64,000 bases of DNA from Thamnaconus septentrionalis (GCA_009823395.1 CM020509.1:15733001-15797000); one strand, 5' to 3'; shown: positions 12,301 through 24,250, counted from the first letter of the stretch. Translations and numbers: made by a program. Notes: generated by a model from the letters alone, not told the origin.

Positions 12301-15300
12301 ACGCAATTAGTAATTGATTACTTATGATACAAAGTAGATAAGGAAGTAACTAGATTACTTTATTAAGGGGTAATCAGTAATAGTAGTTGCATTACTTTAA
12401 TGGAGTAATCCCAACAGCACTGTTCTCCACTTACCCAGGATCCTGAGTCTGTTCACGGCCCCGTGCAGGGTGAAGAAGGCCCACAGGACCTGAGAGGAGT
12501 CCACGCAGAGCAGGCGGCCGCGTCCCACTCCATTCACCCCGTGGTGCACCTCCCCGCTGGGCAGCAGCGTGAAGCTGAACACGTCCCCGGGGCAGGGCAT
12601 GGGGAAGCCGCGGTGCACCACCCAGTACTCCTTGCGGTCCAGGAGGACGTCGGGGTCGGCCGGCAGGTCCCCGGCGTGCAGGCTGGCCGGGTCACATGAC
12701 GTCAGGCCGAACATCAGGGCCCCAAAGTAGAGCAGCCCCAGGTGGCCCACCTCCACGTACAGAGTCTCGCCCACGCGCAGCGGCCGGTCGCTGAACACCA
12801 GAGTCCGGCTGCTGTCCATGAAGTTGATCCAGGCGGCCGAGCGGTCGGCGGAGAGCGTCACGTCGGAGCCGCGGACCGGGTGAAAGTGCAAATCGTTGTC
12901 CAGCGAGGAGGCCGGGAGGCCACGGCCGCCCCTGGGCACGCTGAATCCAGTGAAAGCAGACGAGGACGGCGTGGCGGCGGTGGTGGCGGAGGAGTTGGAG
13001 GAGGAGGTGGAGGAGGAGGACGAGGACGAGCAGCAGGGGATGAGCTGCGTGTAGCTGTTGAGCTGGAGGGTGGCCATCTTGGCGGCGGCCGCCTGGTTGT
13101 TCTCCAGCTGATTGTTGCTGTAGTTGGCCGAGTCGTGGCTGCTCTGCAGCAGGTAGGCGCTCAGCCGGGCCGTGCTCAGGCAGCTGGAGCCCACGCTCTC
13201 AGCGAACGCGCTCTCTGCGGAGGATATTGAAAAACCATCACACGGCTTGGACGGCATCGCGGTCAAAGTCAGCTCAGGCCAGCTAGTGAGTTTTGTTTCG
13301 CTTGTGCGTGCGCGGTGGATAACGGCAGTCAGAAGAACGCCTGCGCAAAGTGATAGCAGGAATATGTCGAATAGTAATAAATGCGCAAATTGTACTTTAT
13401 GAGCATTTTTCTCACTGATTTACGGTGCTCTAAAGACTTGCAGGACAGCAGTTATTGTGCATCACGGTACAATCATGTTCCTTTCCGTCTTCATGGCCTG
13501 ATCTGTTTTTTCACCTGATCACATCTTCAACAAGAACAGCTGCGTTTTAGTTCACATTCTTATTTTGCTGCTTTTTCCATTGATTATTATTTTATTTTTT
13601 TTATGTCCAGCCTTCAGGTAAAAAATTAAATTCCCTGAACTTCAGTTCAGTCTTGAGTCCAAATGCTCATCTCTTCAGTCATAAATCACTGAGGAGAAGA
13701 GCATAATTTCACACTTTCAGTGGTCGATGACTGACCATGCACGTGCATTACGAGTCTATGACATGTTTCATTGAAAAACTACGCTCAAAAAAATATGTCA
13801 CAAATCCATTGGGTTTATTTCGCATATTCATCTGATATGCAAAAAAAGGAAAAAAACAAACAAACTTAAAAGGTCACTGGGTGAACCCAGTTAAAGCAGA
13901 TCAAACTGGGGCAGGGAGTACCAGGTCAAGGCTTCCCAATGATGGATTTTACAGCACTATAAGCGGAATGCACACATTCATTCATTCATTCATTCATCTT
14001 CTATACCCACTTATTCATATTCAGGGTCACGGGGGTCTGCTAGAGCCTATCCCAGCTGTTTTAGGGCGAAGGCAGGGTGACACCCTGGACAAGTCGGAAC
14101 GCACACAACAACCAATATTCAACTAAACTCTTGTCCAAGTCCGACAGAAGTACATGTTGTTCTTGTTTTTTTTTTTAATGAAAAATACCACCTGGTTCTG
14201 ATTTTTTTTTTAAATATTACAACAGCGTCCACGCTAAATAAATGTCTTAGATTTGCCACTGTTGGAATACTGAAGACCTCCTTTCACTTTTATCTTGGCT
14301 GCAGAGTCAGAAAAAGCTCCCTGACCACTGAATGGAGTGTCTTCTTCTTTTGTTTTTTTGTCTTATTGTAACAATGCGCTCAGTTATTCACAGGAACATC
14401 TCTACGTATGGGTATAAACGAGTCGGGCCCTCCTCAGATCCCCCCGGTGACTTCTGATGCATTCCGGTATTCCTATTTCTAGGGATGCGGTCGAGTGCGC
14501 TGGCCCCCTCAGCAAAGCTCCTGGGATCTGCCGCATTGACCAAACATGGCCATCGCTCCTGTCGGACCCAAGATAAACACGCCCAGAGGGAACCACAGGG
14601 GGAGAGAGGGGTGATAGAGGAGTCGGGACAGTGACAAAACGCCAGAAAAGTGATACTAGGAGAGTGTCCGGAGTCGCGGCTGGGGTGAGCTGCTGGCCGC
14701 TGAGAACCTCGGCAGCGGTTAAACCCTGTTTATCCGTGCGGGGACGCTGGTGTAAACAGGCCCGTTTCTGTCCCAGGATCTTTGATCCGCGGGCCAGAGC
14801 CTCGGCCCCGCTACCCTCCTCGTCACTCGGCGCCAGCGCTTTAATCGCCTCATTGTACAGCTGCTCGCTAAACTCTCAGCGCGCCGATAAAATTAGCCCC
14901 CCCGCCGGTGTGTTGACACTACGAAAAAAAAAGGTCTGTGCGGTTTCGGGGTTGTCAAAGCACAAACAGGCAAAATTGCAGCTCGAAGCCGCCGACCCGT
15001 CCCGTCCAGGAAACAGCTGCTCGGAATGGACAGGTTGTGAAATCGCTCCTTCACACTTCCTCTCTCTACTCGCTCAGCTTCTCCTAAAAATCTGCGAAAA
15101 AATCACACTCAAAGTGTTTTTCCGAAAAGGTAGCAGCGAGTCGGAGGATGGCTCACCGAGCAGCGTGACCTCCTGCGTGATCCCGTAGATGTCGACGATG
15201 GCCCACAGCGGGCAGCCGATGCTCAGGCCGCAGTGGAAGAGGATGGGCTCGCCGTCGTTGATGCTGTAGAAAACCCTGCCGTGGCGGTCGGCCCAGAAGG

Positions 15301-18300
15301 ACAGCACGTTGTCCTTCAGCGCCAGCCTCTCGGGCAGCGCCTTGGCCCAGTAGCCCGGCCGCGTCACCAGGTCCGGGCAGGCGTACTTGGGGATGTCGGT
15401 GGCGACCAGTTCGCTCGGGTCCAGGCTGGTGAAGCCGAAGCGGAGGGCTCCGCTCCAGCCGCTGTGCACGCCGGTCAGGCGGAGGCGCACCTGGAATGCA
15501 AAAAAATAACAAAAAAGAGGGATGTAGGATGAGTCCTGTCAGGCCGAGGGGCTGTTTGACTCCATCAGCTGATTGAACAGAGTCCACATCAGCTGACGGC
15601 TCAGCTGATTCCACGCTGCAGCCCGCCGGCAAATTTTTCCTCCTACTGCGCGCTATTTAGACTTCTTTAGCCAGCGAGTCTTGCTATGGAAGATTTCCAA
15701 TCCCATTACCAGTACATTCTTTTACACCCCCGACTATAAATATTCAATCTGTCTAAAAGCGATAGAATTTCTCGCTGGAGTCCAGTTGGCTCTGCTGCTC
15801 TAATAAGTGCACTTCACGCCTTGCAGCTTTCCTTGGAGTCCATAAAAGGACAAGGGAAGTCCCAGGACTGGACCCTACAGCCGGATCCAACTGCCACTGA
15901 AGTTTCTCGGCAAATTGAAACGGAAGAGAAAATCAGCACGGTGGCAACCAACCTTTTCGTAGAGGTGGACGGGCCGGTGGCTGAACGTGATGCCGTTGCA
16001 GAAGCTGTTCTTGCGCGTGGCCCGGCGGAGCTGCCCGTCCAGCCGGATGTTCTTGCCCTTGGCGTGCGGATGGAAGCGGGGCGAGTCCACGCCGTCGTTG
16101 AGCGGCGCCGGCGCCGAGGTCCTCCGGTCCACGCCGCCGCCATTGTTGGGCAGGGTGTAGTACTGCCTGCTGACCGCAGCCGGCCGTGGCTGCAGGGACG
16201 GGTCTGCCGGTACAGAGAACCAAGGCGTCGGTGAATCAACCCGACAGGGTAAAATCAGACAGGAAGGCGGCGGGAACAGGAAATGGCACCGCGTGAGTCA
16301 CATTGAAAGAGTTGCTACTGTCAGCAACACCAGCTGTCGGAAAATAACACAGACTTATCCCCACAGAATAGCTCGTTTGTAAGTGGTGTGTGTGTATGTG
16401 AGAGAGAGATGGTCCAGAGGTCACAGGTCAGTTATGTAAAGCAGCCCCACAGTACTCCCGTTCTTACTCATTGTGACAGGCTGAAGCCTCTTTGGCCTTC
16501 AGCGGAGGCTGCAGCCGCACTAAAGCAACAAACTCCAGCACAATCATCATCACTTTCAACTTGTGATCCACCCAACTGCACCTCTCTTTCAAGTATGACT
16601 CAGGACCTTTCGCAAAAAGTCACAGCACCCACGGAGATCACCCCCCTCCACTCTCTACGTATCAGCCCTTACTGGTCCTTTTCAGATACTTTTTGGTGTA
16701 TTTGGACCTGCGCTACGGCTGTCATGAGATCTCATGAGCATGCTTCCAATCTCCTAAGACTCTCCAAAGACTTTGGCAAAGTCCACGCCCAAAACAAACA
16801 GGTTCACTTCTGGTGATTTTCATTGCTATGGCCGGATTTTGTCGCTAATACCACACCTCTCCACTGGAGGCGCACACAGACTCATTTTCCTTTTCCTCAT
16901 CTTCTGACATTCCACATCACCTTGGTCCTCCTGCTGAGTTTCCACCACCTTTTACCCCTCCCAACACCTCTACACCTTCCCAACCGTCCGTCTACCACCC
17001 GCCCTCATAACTAGCAGGGTTCCATTCTGTCAGTCTGTAGGCAACAATGAAACTATTTTATCCAAGCAGACTGTCCCATCCAACAATACCTAATCCAAAC
17101 TAACCTGAGTCAGTCGGCCTCTTCACTGCAAAATCCATCTTAGATATTTAGCAATTGATCGCAATATCACAGGAGAGAGCTTTTTTTTTTTTTAACATAA
17201 TAAGTCCACAACAGATGTGATAAGTCTTTTTTGTGAACGAAGCGGCCTTGGCCCACAGCATAAACAAACCCTGAGTAGGCCCTTTCATTTCTTCAAAGCT
17301 ATCCTTAAAAGAGGAGAATGAATCACACGTAGGCCTGTCAGTGAAGAGATTATCACAACAGGGGGCTTAACTTTGATTTCATCTTTAAAAGGGTCACTGT
17401 CCAACTACGGGTTCCCTTCTTGCATCAAAAGGCAAATAAAACTGGGTGACAAATCAAACGAGACCGGCTGATTATTGGGCTAGACTTGCACTGTTATTGT
17501 TTGGATTTGATATTAAGCTGCAAATGAGCAGATGGAGTGCAGTTTTTCAGGCGTGGGGAGGTCGTTTTTCCATTCTCCTGGGACACGATTCTGTTTAAAT
17601 CCACGGTGATCTTAGTGTAAAGACAATAAGTCAGTGAAATGTTCCACAGTACATTTCCTAAATTAGACATTATCATTGATTGTATTCTAAACTGTGAAGC
17701 AGCAGCGTGAACATCTGTAACATGTCAAATGCCTCTACGCCAAGGACGACTTTTACGTAATCCAGCTTTAGAAGGAGGAAAGTATACCGTGGTGAAAGTA
17801 CGCAGAGAAAACTATGTCCAGAGCCGGCTTCAACGTCACTACAATAATGCGAGCGCAGACCGAAATGGGCCCAAAGCATTATGGGAGGGAGGCATCGCAG
17901 AGGCGGTGAAGTCGTGCAGAAACTCGCGCCACATGTAGCAGAACTAAACTGCATATGAGCAACATCATGAATATTCAAAACAACATTCATTATTCCAACA
18001 AATGATTTTCCACCTATTAAACAGGCCAGTCGAGAATGACATCTCAATGATATCTGGGTTCTGTCAATTTACAATTTACAATTTGCTTCCAACATAAACA
18101 TCTGGGGACTTTTGCACACGGGCATGAAGCAACGCAAAGCTTTGCCAACGCTTCCACTGGTCTCTGCGGCAGTTGTGCACTTCATCAATAGCCGCAAAAG
18201 ACACAACAGAGAGGCAGCTGAGGTCAAGGGAACACTGGATGTGAGGCTTGTGTCTCAACAAAGCGTTGTTTTCTCCTGAACAGATCCCAAGCAGACAACC

Positions 18301-21300
18301 AAAGTTATATAACCCTCTACCAAAATCCTTATTCATAAAACTGGATGATAGCCTAGCAAGGTAACATCCTTAATAAAAGAAAGAAAACAAAGCTGCACCG
18401 ACTGACCAATCAGCTGTGATTGAAAAAAATGGCCTGCCCACTCACTCAAGTGGAAATGGAAGTTTGAGCTAGTTGCCTGAAAAAGAAATGGCCAAAACGT
18501 TATGCAAGATAACTGTGAATGATGCCATTAAATTGCAGTTAGCTCTGAGCCTTATTTGAAATAACAAACATCATTTTGCCTGAAGTCGACCTGAATTACC
18601 TGAATTGGTCACCCTCACATTGTTGTTGCCTGCGTCTGTGAAGCTGAAGCTATCAGTGTCCTGTCCGCATGATTTGTGAGGAACATTGATTTAAGATGTT
18701 GTTCACATGTGTAATTAGCATCATATCCACTCATGCCTTGAATAAGTTAGCCGCACAGTTGGCTATTAAGTTGGCTGTGCTGTGAAGGAGAACAGAATTT
18801 TATTGATCTGTTTAGTATGCGCAGGTTGCAAAGGAACAATATAACAGGCGCAATTTTAATACTTACCAAAAAGAAATGCAGTTTGTGTGTTTGTGACTGC
18901 AAGGAAAAGTAGCGAGTTAAGGATGTTGATACAAGACAGGATGGCTCGGCGGGCTGTAAACATGCCAATTTTCCACAACAAGCTTTCATATCTCTCCATC
19001 TCACAGTGTCAATAGAAAGAAACTTGCTTGGTGGAGCCCGAAACTGATGAAAATAGCATACGTATTTGGATATAGGACATGAAAATCATAGTGCTGCTTT
19101 AATCCCTGCTGGGCTTTTAATGTAAAACGAACACACACAAGTTGAGGCAGCGGATTAGAGACGCCGCTGCCTCACAAAGCTCAGTCTCAGTATGTCCCTG
19201 ACCCGTAAGGTTCCGTCACTTATTGGGGAAAACAGAAACACATTATGTTTAATGCAAGATAATAAAAAAACAGAAAACTGAAAAATAAATATATGACACT
19301 TGGAGGAACTGATATATAAAAATCTTTACGAAAAAGGCGACTATAAACTGTGGCTGAAACTCCTGATTTTGAGTGGATTTCACTCTCTTTTGTCATGTGT
19401 TTTTGTCAGTGAATGTTAAGGACATTAAGCCTCAGCTGCTTCACATGATGTAATGGTCAGTGGTGGCCAGCAAAGTGACTCAGCGAACCTATAAAAACCC
19501 CATTTTCCGATGTGTTGCACACATCTCCAACAGCCATAATGAAAGTCACACACTGCGAGCAGGGCTCCCGCTCCACTGAAGGGACCTGCTCTCGGTCCAG
19601 AAGCCTCAGTCATCTGGCTCTGGTGGGAAAAAACCAACCTCGTTCTGGCTCGGAGGGGGTCTGTTTGGGGCAGGGGAGCGTCACGCAATAAATCACAGCG
19701 AGTCGAGGAGCTGATTTGGGTCCATTGACAAACTGATACCTGCAAGAGCTGAACGGCTGATTTTTGCAAAAACAAAAAAAGTGACATCAAATTGTTAAAT
19801 AATTAATTTCTAATAATTTATTATAAGAATATTTCACCGGCAATAATTTTGATATCTTGGTATGTTATATTTAAATGCAAATGGCTTAACATTGTTCAAG
19901 TTTTTATGGCCTTTCAATGCCAACATGCAAGTGACCCTCAGCAGTGAGATTCAAAATGGTAAACTGAGATTGTACACACAGAGAAGGAAGATATTTATTT
20001 GCTAATTTACCGCGATGATTCTGATTGACTTCAAGAACAGGGCACTGCTGAAATAATAAACGAGTGTAATTTCACTTGGCCCAAGTGTGCAGGTTCTGAC
20101 GGAGCCGCCCTCAACCACAACTTCAGCCAGCATTTGGAGATAAATTTCGCTTTTCCTACAAGAAAAACAAAAACAAAGCCCACAAATCATAAAGCGTGCA
20201 TCATTACACGGACTGGCGGCTTGATGCCCGTAGCCGGACTCGCTCTCGGGGAATCGCGCGCGGCTCCCCCGCGGTGGCGGCGACGCGCGTCTCCCAGTCG
20301 TGGACCAGGCGTCGGGACGAGCCATGTGCGGCCACCGGGACGCCGCGTCCCTACCTTACCGAGCCGAGCTCGCGCCATCGTGGCCAAAAAAAAAAAACCC
20401 ACCGGCGGAGCAAATCACGTTCATGATTGACGATGACACGATTCGCGAGTGCGCGCGCCTCACCTATGAGAGGTTTAGGTGTCGTATTCCCCATGACTGT
20501 GTCCAGAGGTCGCACGCGCCGGCTGAGAAGTTAATCCCGATTGGCTTTGTGTCTCTGTCCATCCGTGTGTCCTCGCTCGCGCTGAGCGTCTCCGGCGGGA
20601 ACGTTGCTTCAGCGTGCGTTTGTCGATGGCTGGTTCCGCCAACTGCTCCTATTTCACGTCAAAGCCCCCTTCGCTCGCTCGCTCGCTGCTGCTGCTGCGA
20701 CAGGCAGGCGGGCAGACAGACAGACAGACAGACACCCCCTACCCACTCTCCAGCCAGCCTCTCCTCCTCCTGTCTTTCTATAGTGGAGGCTCCCACTCCT
20801 GCTTTAAAGACACAGCATGCAGGAGACCCTCGTCACACCCCCATCACCCTCCCTCTAATCTCCTCTCCTCTCCTCTCCTCTCCTCTCCTCCCCTCTCCTG
20901 TCCTCTCCTCCAGAGCATCACAGAGACACTGGAAGGGACTTGTTCAATTATTGAGAGTCGGCGATGAAGGTCAGTCGGTCGGTCGGTCGGTCGCACACCA
21001 CGTCCGGAAACGAGGTAGACGGATTCTATTATGTTTTTAGTCCGTCTCAAGTATCGGAGGTCAGGATGGATGCCACCGACGCCAGATCATTGATGTTAAT
21101 CTAACGCCAGACAGCCTCATCCTGGGGAAATCATCGCCTCTTTAATCAAACGTATTGGACACGGCACATAAGTGGCAGACACTTGATGAAAGTCCGAGCG
21201 CCATATGAGGAAATCCCCTCGTTTTTCCCACCCTATCCTCTTGCCCTCCCGCAGCCTTGACTTTTCTGGGCTCCTCTCAAGCTGTTTCCTGCCTTCTGAC

Positions 21301-22004
21301 CACAGTGGCTCTCTGAGGAATCACGGGGCCTGCAGGGCTTTTAGGGGGACCGAGGCTGTAGGAGGGAAGGGAGTGTTTCTCCCAGTGTAGAGATTTAAGC
21401 TGCGTTCACACCAAATCCAACGTTGTGATTCTTTTTTTTTTTTTTTCTTTCTGGTGAGATCTATTGTGGTCCAGCTGTGATGTTTGTCGACGACACGATG
21501 AACTACAGGGAGTGGACTGTCGCGTCGGTCTTCTGTTGCGTTAGTTATGCCAGGACGCCTTCCTCCAGTCCTGCAGCACAGACTGTTGGTAAGACATAAA
21601 AATGTACAAAATCATAAATTGCTTTTTTTTTTTTCGTCTGGTGTCCGTGCAAAGTGGCTAATTGGAACCAACAAGACAGAGGTTTAGCCCACTTTCCCCC
21701 TACTTCTTCTTCTTCTTCTTCTTCATATTCAGGTTAACTAAACAGACTTGATCCGTATCGCAGACAGAAAAAGCAGTCGAGGCCTCACCGGCTAAATCTC
21801 TTTGAGGACAAGCTTGCCCCCGTGAAACGTGGCATTCGGGCCGACTAAATATAACTCAAAGACAAAAGCATTTGTTTCTACCTCCTCAATGCTGTTTGTT
21901 TTAGCAGGATATGGTAGCTCCTTATATGAGTCCTGGATGAATGGTGTTTGGGGTGAAGCAAAGTAGAGGTTAAAAAAAAAAATCAAACACACACACACAG
22001 ACGG

Positions 22005-22074
<70 letters not shown>

Positions 22075-22767
22075 GGGGCTTAATGAACGGCGTAGTGATT
22101 GCGGAGCTGCGTTAGTTCCAAATTCAAGGAAGTGTGATTTTCTGGATAGTTTTTCAGCGCAATCATTGGAGAAGCCGACTGCGGATGCATTAAAACACTT
22201 CAGTGACACGTCGAAGGAAGTTTTCAACATTTCTGCTCAGATTCTTTTTTTTTTTTTTTTTTTTGCAACCTTTGCCCGAGGAGAGCGACAGCGAAAGGAT
22301 TGTTTCCAGTAAAGCGGTACCCAGAATGACATCTGCTAATGTTCAAGTGACAAAAAAAGCCCGTAGTGGTCAGGCGTGAGCATGGATCGTCGCCTGCCGC
22401 TGTCAAGGAGATTCTCCGCCGAGAGAGAGAGAGAGAGTTTGTGGAGGAGGACAAAAATCAAGACATGCCGCAGTCGAGGCTGTACGAGTCCCCATTTCTA
22501 GCAAACAACTGCGGTTGGCTTCCTGAGGCGTGACCGCAAACATTGCCGGCGGCGACGCGCGTCTCCCAGTCGTGGACCAGGCGTCGGGACGAGCCATGTG
22601 CGGCCACCGGGACGACGCGTCCCTACCTTACCGAGCCGAGCTCGCGCCATCGTGGCCAAAAAAAAAAAAACCCACCGGCGGAGCAAATCACGTTCATGAT
22701 TGACGATGACACGATTCGCGAGTGCGCGCGCCTCACCTATGAGAGGTTTAGGTGTCGTATTCCCCAT
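9114..22767 (-). CDS. neurl1b: Neuralized E3 ubiquitin protein ligase 1B, complete, six coding exons
   Basis: RING-type E3 ligase. In vertebrates the family ubiquitinates Notch ligands of the Delta/Jagged class and drives their endocytosis in the signal-sending cell. Seen: six exons joined at consensus splice sites in compatible phases: 22737-22767 (or its twin 20464-20494), 15953-16203, 15157-15490, 12435-13214, 10160-10285 and 9114-9361. They total 1770 nt, an exact multiple of three (589 residues plus stop; human about 555). Order of parts: MGNT amino end (Gly2 suits N-myristoylation), NHR1 at about 54-206, a serine-rich linker, NHR2 at about 313-465, a second Ser-rich linker, and a C3HC4 RING at 537-578 ending in TYRP. 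The extra length relative to human lies mainly in the first Ser-rich linker. NEURL1B rather than NEURL1 is shown by the MGNT start, the LLESAFA junction and neighbours dusp1 and ergic1. Oddity: exon 1 is duplicated in tandem. Confidence 0.95.
9362..10159 (-). other. neurl1b: neurl1b intron 5
   Basis: Intronic DNA with no exon seen. Contains a perfect 13-bp hairpin at 9980-10009 next to a T run. Confidence 0.8.
9980..10009. other. Perfect 13-bp inverted repeat with 4-nt loop
   Basis: The arms CTTTTGGTGGTGA and TCACCACCAAAAG are exact reverse complements, separated by TTCA, inside neurl1b intron 5. No miRNA-length stem is visible beyond these arms. Confidence 0.85.
10160..10285 (-). CDS. neurl1b: neurl1b coding exon 5 (second Ser-rich linker)
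   Basis: 126 nt, residues 466-507. Encodes [16 protein letters not shown] and then [20 protein letters not shown], matching the acidic/serine linker before the RING in NEURL1B. Acceptor ACACAG, donor G|GTAGGT. Confidence 0.92.
11434..11882 (+). mobile_element. hAT-like MITE, copy 1
   Basis: A non-coding AT-rich element bounded by short inverted ends (AGGGATG ... CATCCCT) and internal ATTAATCGAT-type inverted motifs. It is flanked by a direct repeat CATACAAAT (11425-11433 and 11883-11891), close to the 8-bp target duplication typical of hAT elements. A second copy in the opposite orientation lies at 57272-57667, which confirms the boundaries. No transposase is encoded. Confidence 0.8.
12066..12422 (+). 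mobile_element. hAT-like non-autonomous element abutting a splice donor
   Basis: Ends are CAGTGTTGG and CCAACAGCACTG, with repeated TAATTACTTT/AGTAATC motifs inside, a pattern I recognise from short teleost hAT-derived repeats. The flanking octamers TTATGCAC and TTCTCCAC match at 6 of 8 positions, a decayed target duplication. In the neurl1b transcript orientation it begins at intron position +13, just after the exon 4 donor. Confidence 0.7.
12435..13214 (-). CDS. neurl1b: neurl1b coding exon 4 (Ser-rich linker and NHR2)
   Basis: 780 nt, residues 206-465. Begins [11 protein letters not shown], carries the NNQLENNQ segment shared with mammalian NEURL1B, then a Ser/Thr/Ala-rich linker (about residues 267-291), then NHR2 with the recognisable [26 protein letters not shown] and [14 protein letters not shown] stretches. 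Donor G|GTAAGT. A transposon-like insertion ends only 12 nt beyond the donor. Confidence 0.95.
13215..15156 (-). other. neurl1b: neurl1b intron 3
   Basis: No exon seen. Contains a teleost interspersed-repeat fragment at about 13976-14100. The moderately CpG-rich stretch at about 14580-15050 gives open frames that look like chance. Confidence 0.75.
13976..14100 (+). repeat. Fragment of a common teleost interspersed repeat (retroelement 3' tail)
   Basis: A (CATT)n tract leads into CACGGGGGTCTGCTAGAGCC and CTATCCCAGCTG, then a CACCCTGGACAAG stretch. This is a tail sequence I recognise as scattered in many fish genomes. The exact family (LINE or SINE) is not decidable here. Confidence 0.65.
15157..15490 (-). 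CDS. neurl1b: neurl1b coding exon 3 (rest of NHR1)
   Basis: 334 nt, residues 95-205. Contains the NHR signature stretches [35 protein letters not shown] and the conserved [16 protein letters not shown] segment. The acceptor is CCAG at 15491-15494 and the donor G|GTGAGC. Confidence 0.95.
15491..15952 (-). other. neurl1b: neurl1b intron 2
   Basis: A 462-bp intron splitting NHR1 between residues 94 and 95. Nothing else recognised. Confidence 0.85.
15953..16203 (-). CDS. neurl1b: neurl1b coding exon 2 (start of NHR1)
   Basis: 251 nt, residues 11-94. The acceptor is GGCAG at 16204-16208 and the donor AAG|GTTGGT at 15952. It encodes the short variable amino part and the first strands of NHR1 ([12 protein letters not shown]... 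[10 protein letters not shown]... HLYEK). Confidence 0.93.
16204..20463 (-). other. neurl1b: neurl1b intron 1 (to the proximal exon 1)
   Basis: About 4.26 kb with no exon or clear mobile element. Reading frames are short and unrelated to known families. Confidence 0.7.
20464..20494 (-). CDS. neurl1b: neurl1b coding exon 1, proximal copy
   Basis: Same 31 coding bases, start codon and donor as at 22737-22767, with identical flanking leader sequence. Being nearer to exon 2, it could serve as the start exon on its own. The sequence cannot show which copy is used, or whether both exist in one chromosome. Confidence 0.8.
20495..20960 (-). promoter_or_regulatory. neurl1b: Candidate neurl1b promoter and leader (proximal copy)
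   Basis: CpG-rich DNA just upstream of the proximal start codon, with simple tracts at about 20680-20735 and 20850-20910. I see no obvious TATA box. A matching region follows the distal copy at 22768-23230. Promoter role is inferred from position and composition. Confidence 0.4.
22003..22071. repeat. (CA)n microsatellite in left duplication unit
   Basis: Uninterrupted CA tract, preceded by an imperfect CA stretch and followed directly by ATATGGGGCTTAATG. Confidence 0.95.
22737..22767 (-). CDS. neurl1b: neurl1b coding exon 1, distal copy
   Basis: 31 nt encoding [10 protein letters not shown] plus one base, followed by the donor G|GTGAGG. The phase-1 end joins exactly to exon 2, which starts with two bases of a split codon (Asp) and continues PSLQPRP. 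Mammalian NEURL1B also begins MGNT and has an LPDPS-type junction here. This copy lies farthest upstream for the minus-strand gene. Confidence 0.8.
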
Positions 22768-24247
22768 GACTGTGTCCAGAGGTCGCACGCGCCGGCTGAG
22801 AAGTTAATCCCGATTGGCTTTGTGTCTCTGTCCATCCGTGTGTCCTCGCTCGCGCTGAGCGTCTCCGGCGGGAACGTTGCTTCAGCGTGCGTTTGTCGAT
22901 GGCTGGTTCCGCCAACTGCTCCTATTTCACGTCAAAGCCCCTTCGCTCGCTCGCTCGCTGCTGCTGCTGCGACAGGCAGGCGGGCAGACAGACAGACAGA
23001 CAGACACCCCTACCCACTCTCCAGCCAGCCTCTCCTCCTCCTGTCTTTCTATAGTGGGCTCCCACTCCTGCTTTAAAGACACAGCATGCAGGAGACCCTC
23101 GTCACACCCCATCACCCTCCTCTAATCTCCTCTCCTCTCCTCTCTCTCCTCTCCTCCCTCTCCTGTCCTCTCCTCCAGAGCATCACAGAGACACTGGAAG
23201 GGACTTGTTCAATTATTGAGAGTCGGCGATGAAGGTCAGTCGGTCGGTCGGTCGGTCGCACACCACGTCCGGAAGCGAGGTAGACGGATTCTATTATGTT
23301 TTAGTCCGTCTCAAGTATCGGAGGTCAGGATGGATGCCACCGACGCCAGATCATTGATGTTAATCTAACGCCAGACAGCCTCATCCTGGGGAAATCATCG
23401 CCTCTTTAATCAAACGTATTGGACACGGCACATAAGTGGCAGACACTTGATGAAAGTCCGAGCGCCATATGAGGAAATCCCCTCGTTTTTCCCACCCTAT
23501 CCTCTTGCCCTCCCGCAGCCTTGACTTTTCTGGGCTCCTCTCAAGCTGTTTCCTGCCTTCTGACCACAGTGGCTCTCTGAGGAATCACGGGGCCTGCAGG
23601 GCTTTTAGGGGGACCGAGGCCGTAGGAGGGAAGGGAGTGTTTCTCCCAGTGTAGAGATTTAAGCTGCGTTCACACCAAATCCAACGTTGTGATTCTTTTT
23701 TTCTTTTTTTTTCTTTCTGGTGAGATCTATTGTGGTCCAGCTGTGATGTTTGTCGACGACACGATGAACTACAGGGAGTGGACTGTCGCGTCGGTCTTCT
23801 GTTGCGTTAGTTATGCCAGGACGCCTTCCTCCAGTCCTGCAGCACAGACTGTTGGTAAGACATAAAAATGTACAAAATCATAAATTGCTTTTTTTTTTTT
23901 CGTCTGGTGTCCGTGCAAAGTGGCTAATTGGAACCAACAAGACAGAGGTTTAGCCCACTTTCCCCCTACTTCTTCTTCTTCTTCTTCTTCATATTCAGGT
24001 TAACTAAACAGACTTGATCCGTATCGCAGACAGAAAAAGCAGTCGAGGCCTCACCGGCTAAATCTCTTTGAGGACAAGCTTGCCCCCGTGAAACGTGGCA
24101 TTCGGGCCGACTAAATATAACTCAAAGACAAAAGCATTTGTTTCTACCTCCTCAATGCTGTTTGTTTTAGCAGGATATGGTAGCTCCTTATATGAGTCCT
24201 GGATGAATGGTGTTTGGGGTGAAGCAAAGTAGAGGTTAAAAAAAAAA

Positions 24248-24250
<3 letters not shown>

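Larger units (their letters stand above)
10286..12434 (-). other. neurl1b: neurl1b intron 4, carrying two DNA-transposon remnants
   Basis: No exon seen. Two short non-autonomous elements occupy 11434-11882 and 12066-12422; the remainder is unremarkable AT-rich intron. Confidence 0.8.
20276..22547. repeat. Tandem duplication 1, left unit (contains neurl1b exon 1)
   Basis: The block from GGCGGCGACG at 20276 to ...AACATTGCC at 22547 is repeated head-to-tail from 22548. It holds neurl1b exon 1, its CpG-rich leader, a GACA tract, a CTCCT tract, a GGTC tract and a CA microsatellite. Compared with the right unit it shows mainly length differences in homopolymers and short tandem tracts and a few substitutions. 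It lacks a segment of about 150 bp found after the CA tract of the right unit. Confidence 0.95.

Noticed and set aside
12742..13230. Long plus-strand open frame (162 codons) opposite neurl1b exon 4
   Set aside because: Low-complexity Gly/Arg/Ala antisense shadow of a GC-rich coding exon; no start context or family resemblance.
14631..15188. 185-codon plus-strand frame
   Set aside because: It runs through neurl1b intron 3 and antisense into exon 3; composition looks random and no domain is visible.
20300..21040. 246-codon plus-strand frame in the duplicated block
   Set aside because: Made of CpG-rich leader and simple-repeat translations (repeated RQTDRQT and SSPLLSSP patterns); broken by single-base differences in the other unit.
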